Shown here one piece after another: positions 1 through 12,302 of a DNA stretch of 64,000 nt (its first letter is position 1; every line of letters begins with the position of its first letter). The notes under the pieces are model-generated. The model was not told the origin of the DNA. It searched no databases and saw only the letters and a program-made list of their open reading frames with translations. A program made the position numbers and the translations under genes. The stretch spans positions 1-64,000 of the forward strand of contig JASKOT010000010.1 in the NCBI GenBank assembly GCA_032158125.1. Reading direction: 5' to 3'. Source of the DNA: Papiliotrema nemorosa (Eukaryota > Basidiomycota > Tremellomycetes > Tremellales > Rhynchogastremaceae).

Positions 1-22
1 GCCATTAGTTTTTGGGTCGGGT

Positions 23-109
23 GGGGGGGGGGGGGTTTTAAAAGTCGGCGGCCCCCCCCCCCCCCCAACTGTTGAAAACATCCCAACCCCCCCCCCCCCC
101 CCCCCCCCC
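23..109. repeat. Homopolymer G/C runs at window edge
   Basis: There is a run of 13 G (23-35), then 15 C (52-66), then 23 C (87-109), separated by short mixed sequence. Nothing here encodes protein. No telomere-like short tandem repeat is visible. Such runs at the edge of a sequence often mark a poorly resolved contig end or gap, but they could also be genuine low-complexity DNA. Confidence 0.85.
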
Positions 110-540
110 TTCCTTCTTCAACCCGTGACCACCTTCCAACCGGTCCTCCTTCTCACATACAAAGACCTCCCAGACACCTTTCAACACTTCTCACCGCCAA
201 CATACCTCACTCACGACCCAGACTTCGACCCGAGTGTCCCGATTGATCCTGGCAATACACTTCAAGTCGACCAATATTGCTGAACGGCATTGTCGTCATC
301 ATCGTGACTCGCCTTCGACCCTCATCCATCCCTTTGAATCCGTTACATCCCCCGTTCAACACAACGATCAGTCGCCTCTATCATTGGTCCGAGACAGCGT
401 GAGCTACACAGGAGCTCATACCTCGTCTCCTACGATATAGCTCGGTTCCTGGGTTGGGCAACGCAGCACGGAGACGATAAACGTGATTAGGGGTTCACAG
501 GCGCGGAAGCGATAACGAACGACATTGGGTGTTCCTTAAG
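110..540. other. Upstream region of IGO1, no gene seen
   Basis: Pyrimidine-rich sequence without a convincing coding frame. It probably holds the promoter and 5' leader of the endosulfine gene that starts at 541. Confidence 0.5.
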
Positions 541-1660
541 ATGAATCCACACAAAATGGTGAGTCGACCTCACACTCGAGCGATTCAAGCCCCCGTAACA
601 GACGTTGCGGTCCCTACAACCTCGCGTGGAGGATCCTCGCGAGGCGAAAAATGACGCACATCCTTTCTTCACTATCACCACCACCTCCCCTGATCCGACG
701 AACTCTGATATGGGCACTCCTTGCCATTCTGGCATCTCTCGCCTTCTCATCTTCTACTGTGAAATAACGCTAACATGTCTCTTTCTCTCATACAGAACAA
801 GGTCGATGTTTCGGTGAGTAGCCCCTATCCGGATGCCCGGGTAAAGCTGATTCTTCAGTCCATGACAGAACAAGAGCAGAAAGCTTTCAAGATGTACGGC
901 AAAGTGCCCGCTAAAAATCTCCTCACAAAGATGCAAAAGGTATGAAGCATATTCAGGGAGAGAATTGAACCTGACGAGATTGTAGGAGAGGAAATACTTC
1001 GACTCTGGTGATTACATGATGAACAAGGCGGGCGTCGGAAACGCCCAACCACTCGGTACCGCCATCCCTACTCCTGAGGGGTGCGTAATCCCTTTGCTTC
1101 ATCTGATCCTTCTGGTCCATTGGTCTGTGCTGATGCAGCAGAGTCCCACACGCATCCCCTCCTGGCCCCAACTCGCCCGGCATCCTCGCTACTTCTCCCG
1201 GAAACGTCCCTCAGCCCAACTCCATTGCCAACCTGAACGAGCCTCAATCGGTCCCCTCTGCTCATGCCCAAGCTCAACCTATCGGCGTTCCTGGTCAACC
1301 TCAACCTTTCTCCCCTCAACACCGCGAATCCGTCTCTGGTGTTCCGGCATTTAGCTCTCCATTCTTGTCTCATCATCGAGATTCAGTTGGAGTGGGTATC
1401 TCCCCAGCTATGAATGGAGAGGGTATGGATATTCCAACGGCATCCCACGCAAGACGAGGCAGTGAAAGGTGAGTCTGTTCTGGTCTCGCAGGTCAGACAG
1501 CCCAAAGCTCATGCTCAGTCACCGTATTTCCCCTCCTGCAACATTGAGGGATGCACAACACCCCTCGTCATCGTTCCCCATTCAACACCATAACGGCGGT
1601 TTTGGCTCTTCACCCGTCAAAGCTAGTAGTCTCGCACGCCGGCTCGACGAGGAGATGTAG
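541..1660 (+). CDS. IGO1: Endosulfine-family protein phosphatase 2A inhibitor
   Basis: Endosulfine/ARPP-19 (Igo1) family. When phosphorylated by a Greatwall/Rim15 kinase, these small proteins inhibit PP2A-B55 and control quiescence, mRNA stability and mitotic entry. The family signature is visible as KYFDSGDY, whose serine is the known phosphosite, preceded by TEQEQKAFKMYGKVPAKNLL. I join six exons: 541-558, 796-813, 859-939, 986-1080, 1139-1468 and 1519-1660. They sum to 684 nt, giving 227 residues and a stop. The core lies in the first third. The rest is Pro/Ser/Gln-rich and probably disordered, so the protein is longer than animal endosulfines. The first intron (237 nt) is long for this window. 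The fourth intron ends in a tandem CAGCAG acceptor that could add or drop one codon. The 541 start is in frame through two tiny exons but is less certain than the core. Confidence 0.88.
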
Positions 1661-2352
1661 ACGGGTCTATGGGAGGATATGGCTTATTTGGACTGCAAAT
1701 GAAGACGACTCGACGGATGCTATTTCGACGACCGGGTCCGGGACGACGGGCAGGAAGGAGTCAGGTTACGGTGAAGGAGTCGACACATAAAGTAGAATTT
1801 GGGATCGAACTTTGGAATCTGACGATTCGATCATCAGGGTGTGTAAGAACGGCTTTGAGAGGTTGAAGGAGGGAGTGGGACGGTTTACGAGGAGGAACGG
1901 CCACACGAGCTGAGAATCGTATCTCTCCGTGCACCTTTGGCTATATACTTTCCGATTTTCTATTCCCCATCGCGCACTACGTATTCCCCGCCCTATGTGT
2001 ACTATTAGCATCGCCGAGTAAAGATGGATTTATGTTGATCATACAATGCTCTTTGAGTACGTGTTTGGGGGCAAAGGCTGGAAGCTGGACAGCGATGCAA
2101 GAATATCAGAACTTGAGCTGACGGTGGACAATGGCAAGAGTTAGACTGCGCTGAAAGTGACTCTCGATCAATATGCATTGACGTTGTTCGAGTAAGGAAA
2201 CCTCCTGGACTGCCGAGGAGGGTGACTTCCTTCTTTTAATGTGTATACTACAAAAACATTGCTGGAAAAGATCTACAAGGCCCCCAAATGCTGACGAGAT
2301 GTCTATATATCTACTGCGCATCTCCTTACATGCCGCGAAGGCACGACGACCC
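1661..2352. other. Convergent intergenic region, no gene seen
   Basis: This lies between the stops of IGO1 (+) and GDH1 (-). It should contain both 3' untranslated regions. Short open frames here lack splice logic or recognisable protein features. Confidence 0.5.
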
Positions 2353-3828
<1,476 letters not shown>

Positions 3829-4602
3829 GGTGTAAGGTGAGTTGTTGAGGGTAGGTGTGGGAGTCTAAGAGAGTCTTTTAAAGTGCGGGTATGAGAAGAA
3901 GATGAAGAAGGTCGGACGACAGGATGCATCCCCCTCCCCTCTATATACCCATCCCACCTTCCCCCCCTCCCTCCATCCCATCTTCGTCCGGACTCCCGAT
4001 GAGAATCCCAATAGTCTTGGTTGGAAAAATTAGACGTTGACCAATGAGAGTGGAGGGTCAGACGTAGAGATAAGGAAAACATTACGTAATATCAACATGG
4101 ACCAATCAGACGCACAGACCCCTTGGCATACGGTCCATTCGCCGTCCCGTCATCTTCCGCGACTCATGGGATCATTGGGGGGGATTGGAGTCCCCCCCTT
4201 GTTCCCCTCGGAAGGATTCATGCGAAACCCCGGCCGAAGGCAGCTCAGCAGAGGGGATCTCAACAACGACGTTCTCGTTTCATCAGCCAATACCGCGCAT
4301 GAGCACAACTGGTGATTTTCGCCACTGGTTACTACCGTTGCCACCTCATCCCCGGATAATCTACCGTCACCGGTGCACCGGAAGGTCGCAACACCTCGCT
4401 AGAGCATCGGTGCGATTCCGCCGTAATTCAAAGATCAAATGCATGCATGCATAGTCGAAGATGCTGCTCAAATGGTGCTGACTTCCCGTTGCATCTTCTG
4501 TATTCTACAACATACTATCCCACGTCTAAGGAGGATATATCGTTTCGCAGCGTGTCAAAGCATCATGTAAATCATCATTATTCCTTTCCTCCTTCCAAAG
4601 TC
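3829..4602. promoter_or_regulatory. GDH1 upstream region with GATA, CCAAT and ATTACGTAAT sites
   Basis: On the GDH1 side there is a GATAAG (4069-4074), the site type read by nitrogen-control GATA factors. Two CCAAT boxes lie at 4041 and 4102, and the perfect palindrome ATTACGTAAT at 4081-4090. Closer to the gene there is a C/T-rich stretch with a TATATA-like sequence near 3941-3946. A GCAT tandem (about 4440-4452) and a G5/C6-7 inverted pair (about 4178-4198) lie further up. No gene is seen. Site functions are inferred from motif matches only. Confidence 0.45.
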
Positions 4603-7600
4603 CTACGCCAAGATGGCAGGAGCGCTCTGCTGAGTAGTCACATCCACGTCCATATGGTGATCACCGCCAGAAGGTCCCGCTGCCATCGCTCCATCTCCAT
4701 TGCTCAATTGGTGAGGCGTAGCTGCGCGAGGCAGCTTGGACTCGACAAACTCTTGAACTTGCGGGAAAACATCGACGAGCACATCGACCACTTTTGCTTT
4801 GGTCGAAGTGAAAATTTGCCCGCCAAGCCTCTTTTTGATCCTCTCTTCTTCCAACAGAGGATGAGCATTTGGCACATATATCCTGTTTGCCTACAGGATC
4901 AGTGCAAGGCAGGTAGGCTTAGGGTAGAATGACACACCTTTTTGAACCAGTCCCTTCGATTCTGATTGTCCGCATCGATTCGGACAATTGACTGCATACC
5001 TGCAACCTGAACCACAGCCTTGACCTTCCTCTGGACATCTGGTTGTCAGCTCACACATGAACAATTACGGAGACTGACCTCGATTATTGATGAGGTCCAT
5101 AACAGCACTGCAACCTGAACCGTGGCCTATGAGGATCACCCGCTCCGCCTCCGACAATCTGACCGTCAGTCCCTTTATCTGCGAGTGCGGCAGCATTGCA
5201 TACTCGATATAGTTGTCCCAGATGTATCGCATGAGGACACCTTCCTGCTTGGAACCTTGTTTGACGGCGAGTCGAGCATCACTCTGAGCCATGAGTTTCC
5301 GTCTCGCATGAAATGTACACACTCACCGACATGCGCGTGGGCAACTGGGCGAGGACATTGACATCGATCAAGCTGTATCCAGACTTGACGACCCAATTGA
5401 CAATCTTGTCACTCGTGTCCAGCTGGTTCATTAGCTTTAAAACATGACGGAAGAGACTCCGCACCAAGTAGCTGTTGGTCAGATGCACATTGGTGGTAGA
5501 AACGCCGTCTGTTTCAACGCGTAGATTTCCGCTGACATGTCAGCTTTTGTATGCGTAGGAAAACGACCGCCGACTAACAAATCGTGAACGAAGACTACCA
5601 GGACTCCATTCTTGCCCGCCTCGTAGACACCCTCACTGTCACAATTAGCCGATGTAAACGTTAAGAACGAGAGAAAGCTCACTTGCAGATCACCTGGCCA
5701 CCAAATGCATCCTCGAGCTCTGGGCTAGCTAGAGGAATCTGGAAGAGCTGATGCTTTGAAAACATGTGGTGAGCTCGATGTATTTTGAGCAGATCTTGAA
5801 TGAGCTTTTGTAAAGAGTACAATTGCAGGAGCTCACCGGGTATCGGTATGACCGGTGCCAGGTCCTCATCCGCGCCGACTTGACATCAGTGTAATCTAGC
5901 AGGCTATGCTCACCCTCTGGGGGCTCGCAGCCTTTTACATCGATACTCTTCCAGTACTTGGATTGCACCTTTGCAACCTGGTGTATGACCTCTGTAGCAA
6001 CCTCGGACGCCTGCAGTGCACCAAGCTCTGCCGGTGTCTCTCCGAGAAGGACCTGTGCAACCGCGAGCGACGACACGGAGATGGCTTCCAAATTGTAACC
6101 TCCCTTCCTTGTTAGCTCTTGCGCAGGGAGGGTGCTTCGCAGCTTACCTCGAGAGCCACGACCACCTTACCTCCGGCCAAAGCGCACAGCATATGCGTCA
6201 TATGACCGTATGCTGCGGGTGTCACGTTACACTGTCCAAGCGCATCTCCCTCCGCAGCGTCAAAGCCAGCTGAGACTGGCCGGTTTAGCTCGAATGAGAT
6301 GAAAGCGCAGAATTGAGCTCACTGATGACTAGATCAGGGTCGAACTCGTATGCGATTGGCATGACAATCTTCTGGAACGCATAGACGTAGTCTCCATCTC
6401 CGAAACCTCCAGACGGCCAAGGAATATTGACGGTTCTGAAAATGAGCAAATGCAATTGATCAGTGTCTACACACTCACCTCCCTTCACCCTCACCTACCC
6501 CAACCATATCTAACGCGCCAAAGTCGCTCGTAGGGTAAAACTTTCCTCCATCGTGTCGGTGTATTGAAACATAAAGGACATTCGGGTCGTCCCAGAATGC
6601 TCGCTGAGTCCCATTCCCATGGTGCACATCCCTGACTAGTAAGCTCTGCACCGCTCAACAGGCGTGGCCAGCTCACCAATCAAGAATGAGAACTTTTTTC
6701 GCTAGACCCTGCTTCTGAATTTCCTTGGCGGCAACAGCAACGTTGTTGAAGAAACAGAAACCCATATGCTCGTCCGGTTCCGCGTGATGTCCTGGAGGTC
6801 GTACGATTGCGAACGCATTTCGGACCTCTCCCTGACAGACGGCCCTACAGGCATGTATGACTCCTCCACACGATAATCTAGCGCAATGGGCAGTCTCCCG
6901 ACAGACGTAAAGGGACAATTGGTCATAGTACGCCTTTGATTCTTGGATATACTGATCCGTCAGAGCTATGGTCAGCGCGCCATTCTTACATTTCATTGGA
7001 TGGGTGGGGGAATTCTCACTTTCTGTACCCTGCACTTTGTTCCAATGATCCTCCGTATGTACCAGCAAGATCTGGTCCATGGTCACTTGACTGAAGTTCA
7101 ACCTCTTCATCCGCTTGATCAGTCCTTGATCTGCCAAACGGGAGAATATCCTCTTGATTCGCATAGGTTCCTCTGGATGTCCTCCCGCGTCACTGAGCAC
7201 AGTATCTGCGGTCGGAGTGTACCCATCTTGACAGTGAAGCATCATGAGGTGGTCGAAGATGTATCCTGTTCTGAAGATACGTTGGGGCGTCGCGGGCTTT
7301 TCCGAGGGTTCCAGCGGGGAAGATATGGGCTTAGGGGGGTGGACAATGGCGAGAGCTTGGTTGGATGGCTCGTGAAATTCAGTGTTATTCAATCCATCTG
7401 CTACGATCTTTTCCAGGAGAGTAGGTCCATTCGACGCTTCTGAGGCCCGGTCCGTGGTCTGTTGTACGATTTCGGTTGCAGCACCCCCGGAAACGCTGAC
7501 CCCATCGTCATTTATCCTCGAATTCGGTTCGATAGTGGTCGCTCGGGTGATCTCGACTGTCGTTACAGTCTCCTCGATAACGATCCCTTCCACTGTGCCA

Positions 7601-7875
7601 GTATTGGAGACCGATGCAGCCCCGACTTCTGCCTGCGGTGCGGCTTCCTTTGCCGAGGAACCCATCTCGATATCGCCTACAGGCTCTCCATCCGGACTGT
7701 GCTTGGCGTTCTGTCCGGCCGGTGGCTGGAGTTGGGGAGCAGTATCTGCGGACGATGCGTTTGCACCTTGCGCAGAGGCATGATTCGAACCTCCCTCGGC
7801 AGTTGTTCCAGTGGCAGATGCCGATATAGCTGTCGCTCCCAGATCGCTGGTTTCAGCGGGGACATCGACGTCCAT
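4603..7875 (-). CDS. HDA1: Class II histone deacetylase, Hda1 type with C-terminal Arb2 domain
   Basis: Zinc-dependent lysine deacetylase of the Hda1/Clr3 class, the catalytic subunit of a nuclear corepressor. A disordered acidic N-terminus of about 210 residues precedes the catalytic domain. Active-site segments are all present: [42 protein letters not shown] and [10 protein letters not shown], the last keeping the catalytic tyrosine. The C-terminal half reads as an Arb2 domain (for example [20 protein letters not shown]) and ends in an acidic tail. Many introns break the gene. Boundaries I could place include 6966-7019, 6632-6675, 6436-6478, 6276-6322, 6149-6147/6104 and 5911-5913 as donor edge. 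The 6966-7019 intron is 54 nt and open, so a naive translation reads through it. It is head-to-head with the CAF-1 gene across about 475 bp. Confidence 0.93.
6966..7019 (-). other. 54-nt in-frame intron in HDA1
   Basis: On the minus strand this segment begins GTGAGAATTC and ends GCGCTGACCATAG, a typical donor, branch site and acceptor for this genome. It is a multiple of three with no stop. Removing it joins the segment around [13 protein letters not shown] directly to [15 protein letters not shown], as expected for the catalytic domain of this family. Confidence 0.75.
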
Positions 7876-8350
7876 GGCGTCTTCAGGCGTGCTGATTCTC
7901 GAGAACTGATGGAAAGATTCGAAGAATAGGAGAAAAGCAGAGTCGACGGGATCAGAGACTGGATAGGGTGAGAGAAGAGGTAGAGAAAGGAGGGTTGCTT
8001 GATAAAGGAAAGACTGATCGTAGGAGCTCGACTATCCTCGTACCGTGTCGATCAACGAGGGGAAATCCGTTGGGCGGGTTCTTTTGTCGAAAGCTGGATA
8101 GAGTGTGATGCTCTATCAGAATGGAATTTGATGCTGAGTCTCGTAGCTGCAAGACTATTGTCTCTATTTGGAGGAACAACATTGGGATTGCGGATCCGGA
8201 TGGCTTCGGGTGCGCCTATTCCGGGGGTAGGCTCGCGGTCAGTCGCCCAAAAGCAGGACGCGTCTGGGGCGGAGGTGGATGACGCGACTGGTTGGCTTTT
8301 ACGACCCATTTCATGTTCATAGCTGCTTGACACGATATCGGATCCTCATC
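7876..8350. promoter_or_regulatory. Shared divergent promoter of HDA1 and the CAF-1 gene
   Basis: These 475 bases separate the two start codons of head-to-head chromatin genes. No gene is seen inside. The arrangement could allow common regulation, but I see no motif that proves it. Confidence 0.5.
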
Positions 8351-10734
8351 ATGACAGACGTAGAGGCGAGGCTTGTCGAGCCAATGGCGACCAATTTGAG
8401 TGCCGAGAATACGTCTCCGACGCTCAAACGGAAAGCAAGCGAAGGTACGTCCTGGTTGACCCGCGCGTATTGAAAGGCGACTGATGCGAAGACGTCGAAA
8501 AAGGCTCGGGGAAGGCTCTCGCGGAAAATGTGGTTTTGAAGAAGCTGAAGCCTGAACGTGAGGTCTTCTGGTGGTATCAATGCTGAAGGTAGCCCCGTCT
8601 TCGGATGTAGACGAAATAGAGGTGATCAGGGTGGTAAAGACCAAATCAATTAAATCGGAGACACCCAAGGATAAGGTGAGTAGATCCGAGCGCCCATGAT
8701 GTCCAAGGCCGATATGTAGAAATCAACGACAGCAGAGAGGAAGATTAGGGAGGGCACTTCGACTAGTACAGCGTCGAGGCGGAGCGCCTCTCCCGTCAAG
8801 AAGTCGAAACTCTCAGCAGAAGAGGTGGGTCTACCTCCTCACTCTTTGGGGGCGATAGCTGATCATACAGCAAGAGGCAGCTCGAGTAAAGAAGGAAGCG
8901 AAAGAAGCGGAGAAAGAGGCCAAGCGGGCGGAGAAGGAGGCTCAGAAAGCAGAAAAAGAAGCTCAGAAAGCAGAAAAAGAAGCTCAGAAAGCAGAAAAGG
9001 AGGCGCAAAAAGCAGAGAAGGAAGCCCAACGAGATGCTCAGAAAGCTGAAAAGGACGCATTGAAGGCGAAGAAGGATGCGGAGAAGAATGCCAAGAAAGA
9101 GTCAGTCGATGTGTCTTTGGTCACGCGGCTGTACTGATGAGCGTAGAGCGGCTCAGAAAGCGATAGATGCGCAAGAAGCGAAAAAGGCCAAACAGGCTTC
9201 CATGTTGGCTAGTTTCCTGCACAAGAAACCGGCAGCGCCGGTCAGCCGCGAATCGCCTGCTGAACCCTCATCAGCTCCAACGCGTAGCGTCTCGCCGGAA
9301 AAGGAGTCGGAATACCGAAGGACTTTCAGAGAGATTCCTAAGCGGGCAAACGTGGCATGGGCGAGCATGAACACCTGGACAGAGGCAGGATCCGTGTCGG
9401 CTGCGTTGTCTACAGATGATCTCGAGGAATGGGGGATGTCTGGATCACCCGCGGTCTCTGGCTGGTCTTCCAAAGGTGCGCCTAAGCGAGATGGCTTGAA
9501 CTGACGATGGTAGACTTCCTTAAGGACCATTTGTCGCGTCATAATATCGCAAGCAGCTCATCGTCTCGACTCCCATCAGGCCTGAAGTCTGCACCAGCGT
9601 ACAAACCAGTCTCTGAAGTCTGGTCGATGTATCTTGAATCGGACGATCCTCGTAAAGTCATCCGGCATTTAAAGAACAAGGATAAATTCCCCTTCAAGAC
9701 TTTGGCGTTTGATCAACAGGATCGACCACCTTATCGCGGTACATTTACAAAATCTTCAGCCGTCGTAGGTCCTCGAACTCCGTTTGCGCAGGATCCCATC
9801 TTCGACTATTCCTATGATTCGGCCGACGAATGGGTTGAGGATGAAGGTGGAGAAGATGTGGATGACCCCGAAGAGGAGCTGGAGGAGGATGAAGATGAAG
9901 GCGATTCGGATGCAGGAGAATTTGATGACTGGCTCGACGATTCTGAGGATGCGGTGTTTGGCCCGGAGCATATGGAGGTGGATACCGATGCGCTGGAGCA
10001 GTCGAAGCTGCCGATGAAGGTGGTCAAGAAGCCCAAGCCGAAGAAGAAGATTGTCAAGCTCACTCCGACTTGGGATGGTCCGCTGTGGGAGAGCGATATC
10101 GGAAAGGGCAATGGTGGTTTCGAGGAGTACAGGATACAGCTTCTCAATGGTGAGCTTATCGTCTACCGATAGTATGCCATGCTCACAACTAGACACCCCC
10201 TCATCGATAGATCCGTTCACCTACGTTGGCTCTGATCCTCCCCAAGCGTTCAAGACGACATATGGAGTGGCGTCGATGGGACTCAACTCATCGGTGAAAT
10301 GCCTGCTAAGCGCGAAACACGTCGCAACCCCGAAGGATGTGCCCACTGCCCCGAAAGCTGGTTCTGTCAACGGGGATTCAAAGGCGACGGCGGATGCAGA
10401 CTCGACGAAAGGAACATCTGCTGGCGCGCCCACTAAGACACGTCCTGTCGTCCCAAAGATCGTCTTCCCAGCATTGTACCTACCTCAACTGGTCAAGATC
10501 GTTCAGGGAAGTACAAAATCTCGTGTCGATCTGCTATCAGAGCTCAAAAATGAATTCGGCACAGTCACATCGAAAGCCGCTATCGAGACGAAGCTAAAGG
10601 AAGTGGCATCGAGGAACGGGGTCAAGAAGGATTCCATGTGGGTGGTCAAGCCCCAGTTCCTGGACGGACAGTCGACACCAACATTGGTCACAGCGATATC
10701 GGCTTCGCCAGTGGTCGATTCGTCTTCTTTTTAA
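8351..10734 (+). CDS. RLF2: Chromatin assembly factor 1 large subunit (p150/Cac1)
   Basis: Large subunit of CAF-1, which deposits H3-H4 on newly replicated DNA together with PCNA. Order of domains: a short N-terminal region (MTDVEARLVEPM start), a highly charged KER helix of EAQKAEK heptads (about 8880-9110), the CAF1A/acidic ED region with YDSADEWVEDEG and DDWLDDSEDA, and a C-terminal winged-helix-like segment around FPALYLPQLVKIVQGS. Several short introns interrupt it. One is about 35 nt (from about 8560) with a TGCTGAAG branch site. Exon 1 is 8351-8444. The last long exons cover the acidic region and the C-terminus, with the stop at 10732-10734. It is divergent from HDA1. Confidence 0.9.
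8937..9020 (+). repeat. Four 21-bp tandem units encoding KER heptads
   Basis: Units start at 8937, 8958, 8979 and 9000. Each encodes E-A-Q-K-A-E-K. The middle units are nearly identical at DNA level. They lie in the charged KER helix of the CAF-1 large subunit, so unit number may vary between strains. Confidence 0.85.
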
Positions 10735-10964
10735 CGTACGAGCACTTTGTTGTATTATCACTCCTTTGAGGACGGGGCTCGAGCTCAGGGCGATCGCTGA
10801 GCGCGGCTATTTCAAGTACAACATAGCATAACGATTTCATGATCATTCATGTACATACAGTCCACCTTGCCGTCCCCAACGTGATCATGTTACAGTCACT
10901 GACCATTGGAGTACTGAACATGACTTGTCACATCCTTGGCTCCAATAATACCCATGCTTGGCAG

Positions 10965-11762
10965 TCAAAAGTCAGGCATCCGACTCGCGTGGTCGGCTAA
11001 GTCTTTGATGCATCGCGCAACGGGTATCGCATCATTGTATGCTTTCGTGGAAGCGCGTGTCATAGCTTCAATGGCGCCGACGCCGTTTGGCCCCGGGGAC
11101 GTCCGATCCGCCCAGATACTCTTGTCCCGACTGGTCATTGTTGCCGGATCCCTATCGGCTTTCCATAGACTGTTGCACACGGTACAGTCCCAGCATAGCT
11201 GGTATTCCGAATAGAAGTCTGTAAGTAATTCTGTTGACAGATTTTCAGAGGCTCGCGCACAAACATCGCATACGGAGTCTGAGGAGATCAAGGGATTCGA
11301 TCCGGGCCCTTCAAGCTCTTCTTCGAGGTCAGAGACAATGTTATAGGTGTCCATGTCGGGCTCTTCCGCCGCTCCTAGATCCACCAGAGACACCTCTGCA
11401 AGTTCAGCCGAGACCCCTGAAGTTGGGGGCGAAGTCGGCTTCATAGGCGTATCATACCCTGAGCTCGCTTTGCCGCGCTCGGACGGGGCAACGTCCAGTG
11501 GCGTATCTGACGTCTCGTCGTGGGGTAAACCACCCAGCAAAGGATCAGAGTTCAGTCTGGCAACACCTTCTCCTTGTCCATGGTCCCCTGCACCGACCCA
11601 CCACTCTACATCTGAGGAGTTTTGAACAGGTCGATCAATCCTCCCTGCCGTTATGGCTTCCGTGATCCTCGTCTCGAACTTCCACAACCTATCCTCAGTT
11701 GCGGAGTCTCGAGACGATCGAGCCCACTTGGGCAACACGGATGTCATCTTGGTCCAGTACAT
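10965..11762 (-). CDS. Unrecognised protein with cysteine pairs
   Basis: A single open frame of 265 residues starting at an ATG (11762), MYWTKMTSVLPKW. I do not recognise a family. The middle is acidic and Ser/Pro-rich, probably disordered. The C-terminal third has two cysteine clusters, CDVCARAS and CWDCTVC, spaced so they could bind a metal. That is only a suggestion. No clear intron is needed to read it. It sits downstream of the CAF-1 gene in the opposite orientation (tail-to-tail). The frame is long with a sensible start, but homologue support is lacking. Confidence 0.55.
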   Translation of the reverse strand: MYWTKMTSVLPKWARSSRDSATEDRLWKFETRITEAITAGRIDRPVQNSSDVEWWVGAGDHGQGEGVARLNSDPLLGGLPHDETSDTPLDVAPSERGKASSGYDTPMKPTSPPTSGVSAELAEVSLVDLGAAEEPDMDTYNIVSDLEEELEGPGSNPLISSDSVCDVCARASENLSTELLTDFYSEYQLCWDCTVCNSLWKADRDPATMTSRDKSIWADRTSPGPNGVGAIEAMTRASTKAYNDAIPVARCIKDLADHASRMPDF

Positions 11763-12302
11763 GAGAAGACTGGATGTCGCGAGTATTCGGATCTGAATAC
11801 CAGGCTATCGTGCAATGTCAAACATGACAAGTAAGTGGTCTTCTGAATAGTCTGATAGTAGCAATATGATACACTCACACCTGAGACTGCTCGCGTTCTG
11901 GCTTCCCCGACTAGAGGGGAAACAATGTCAAAGGATCATCATCCCTGCGACGACACCATGTCGCAGCGTTTCTTGCGTGGTCATGTATTCGGGCGTGGGA
12001 ATTTGCACACTGGTGTGCTTGCTCCAGTGATCGTGCGCTATTCAGTTCGTTCTTTCTGCCCCAGGGCACTGGTCATTTTAGCGAGCTGTCAATAGATATT
12101 CCAGTCAAGACGCAGGAGTCAGTGAGCATCGCGCGTCCCAATTGAATAATATCCTCTGCCGAGAAAATGTAGACGCCTGTCCTGTCTTGACATTTCTCAT
12201 ACTGGCAAACGCGAGGGAACCTATCGACGTGTATATCCGGAGTATATCTATCCCCATTTTCTTGTCCCTTTTCGGAAAGTCGGTCACCTTATTGAGAGAT
12301 CC
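11763..12302. other. Intergenic, no gene seen
   Basis: About 540 bases between the unrecognised gene's start and the transporter's stop. It should hold the promoter of the former and the 3' end of the latter. I see no supported gene. Confidence 0.45.

Noticed and set aside
1..110. Telomere end
   Set aside because: There are only homopolymer runs, with no tandem TTAGGG-like unit.
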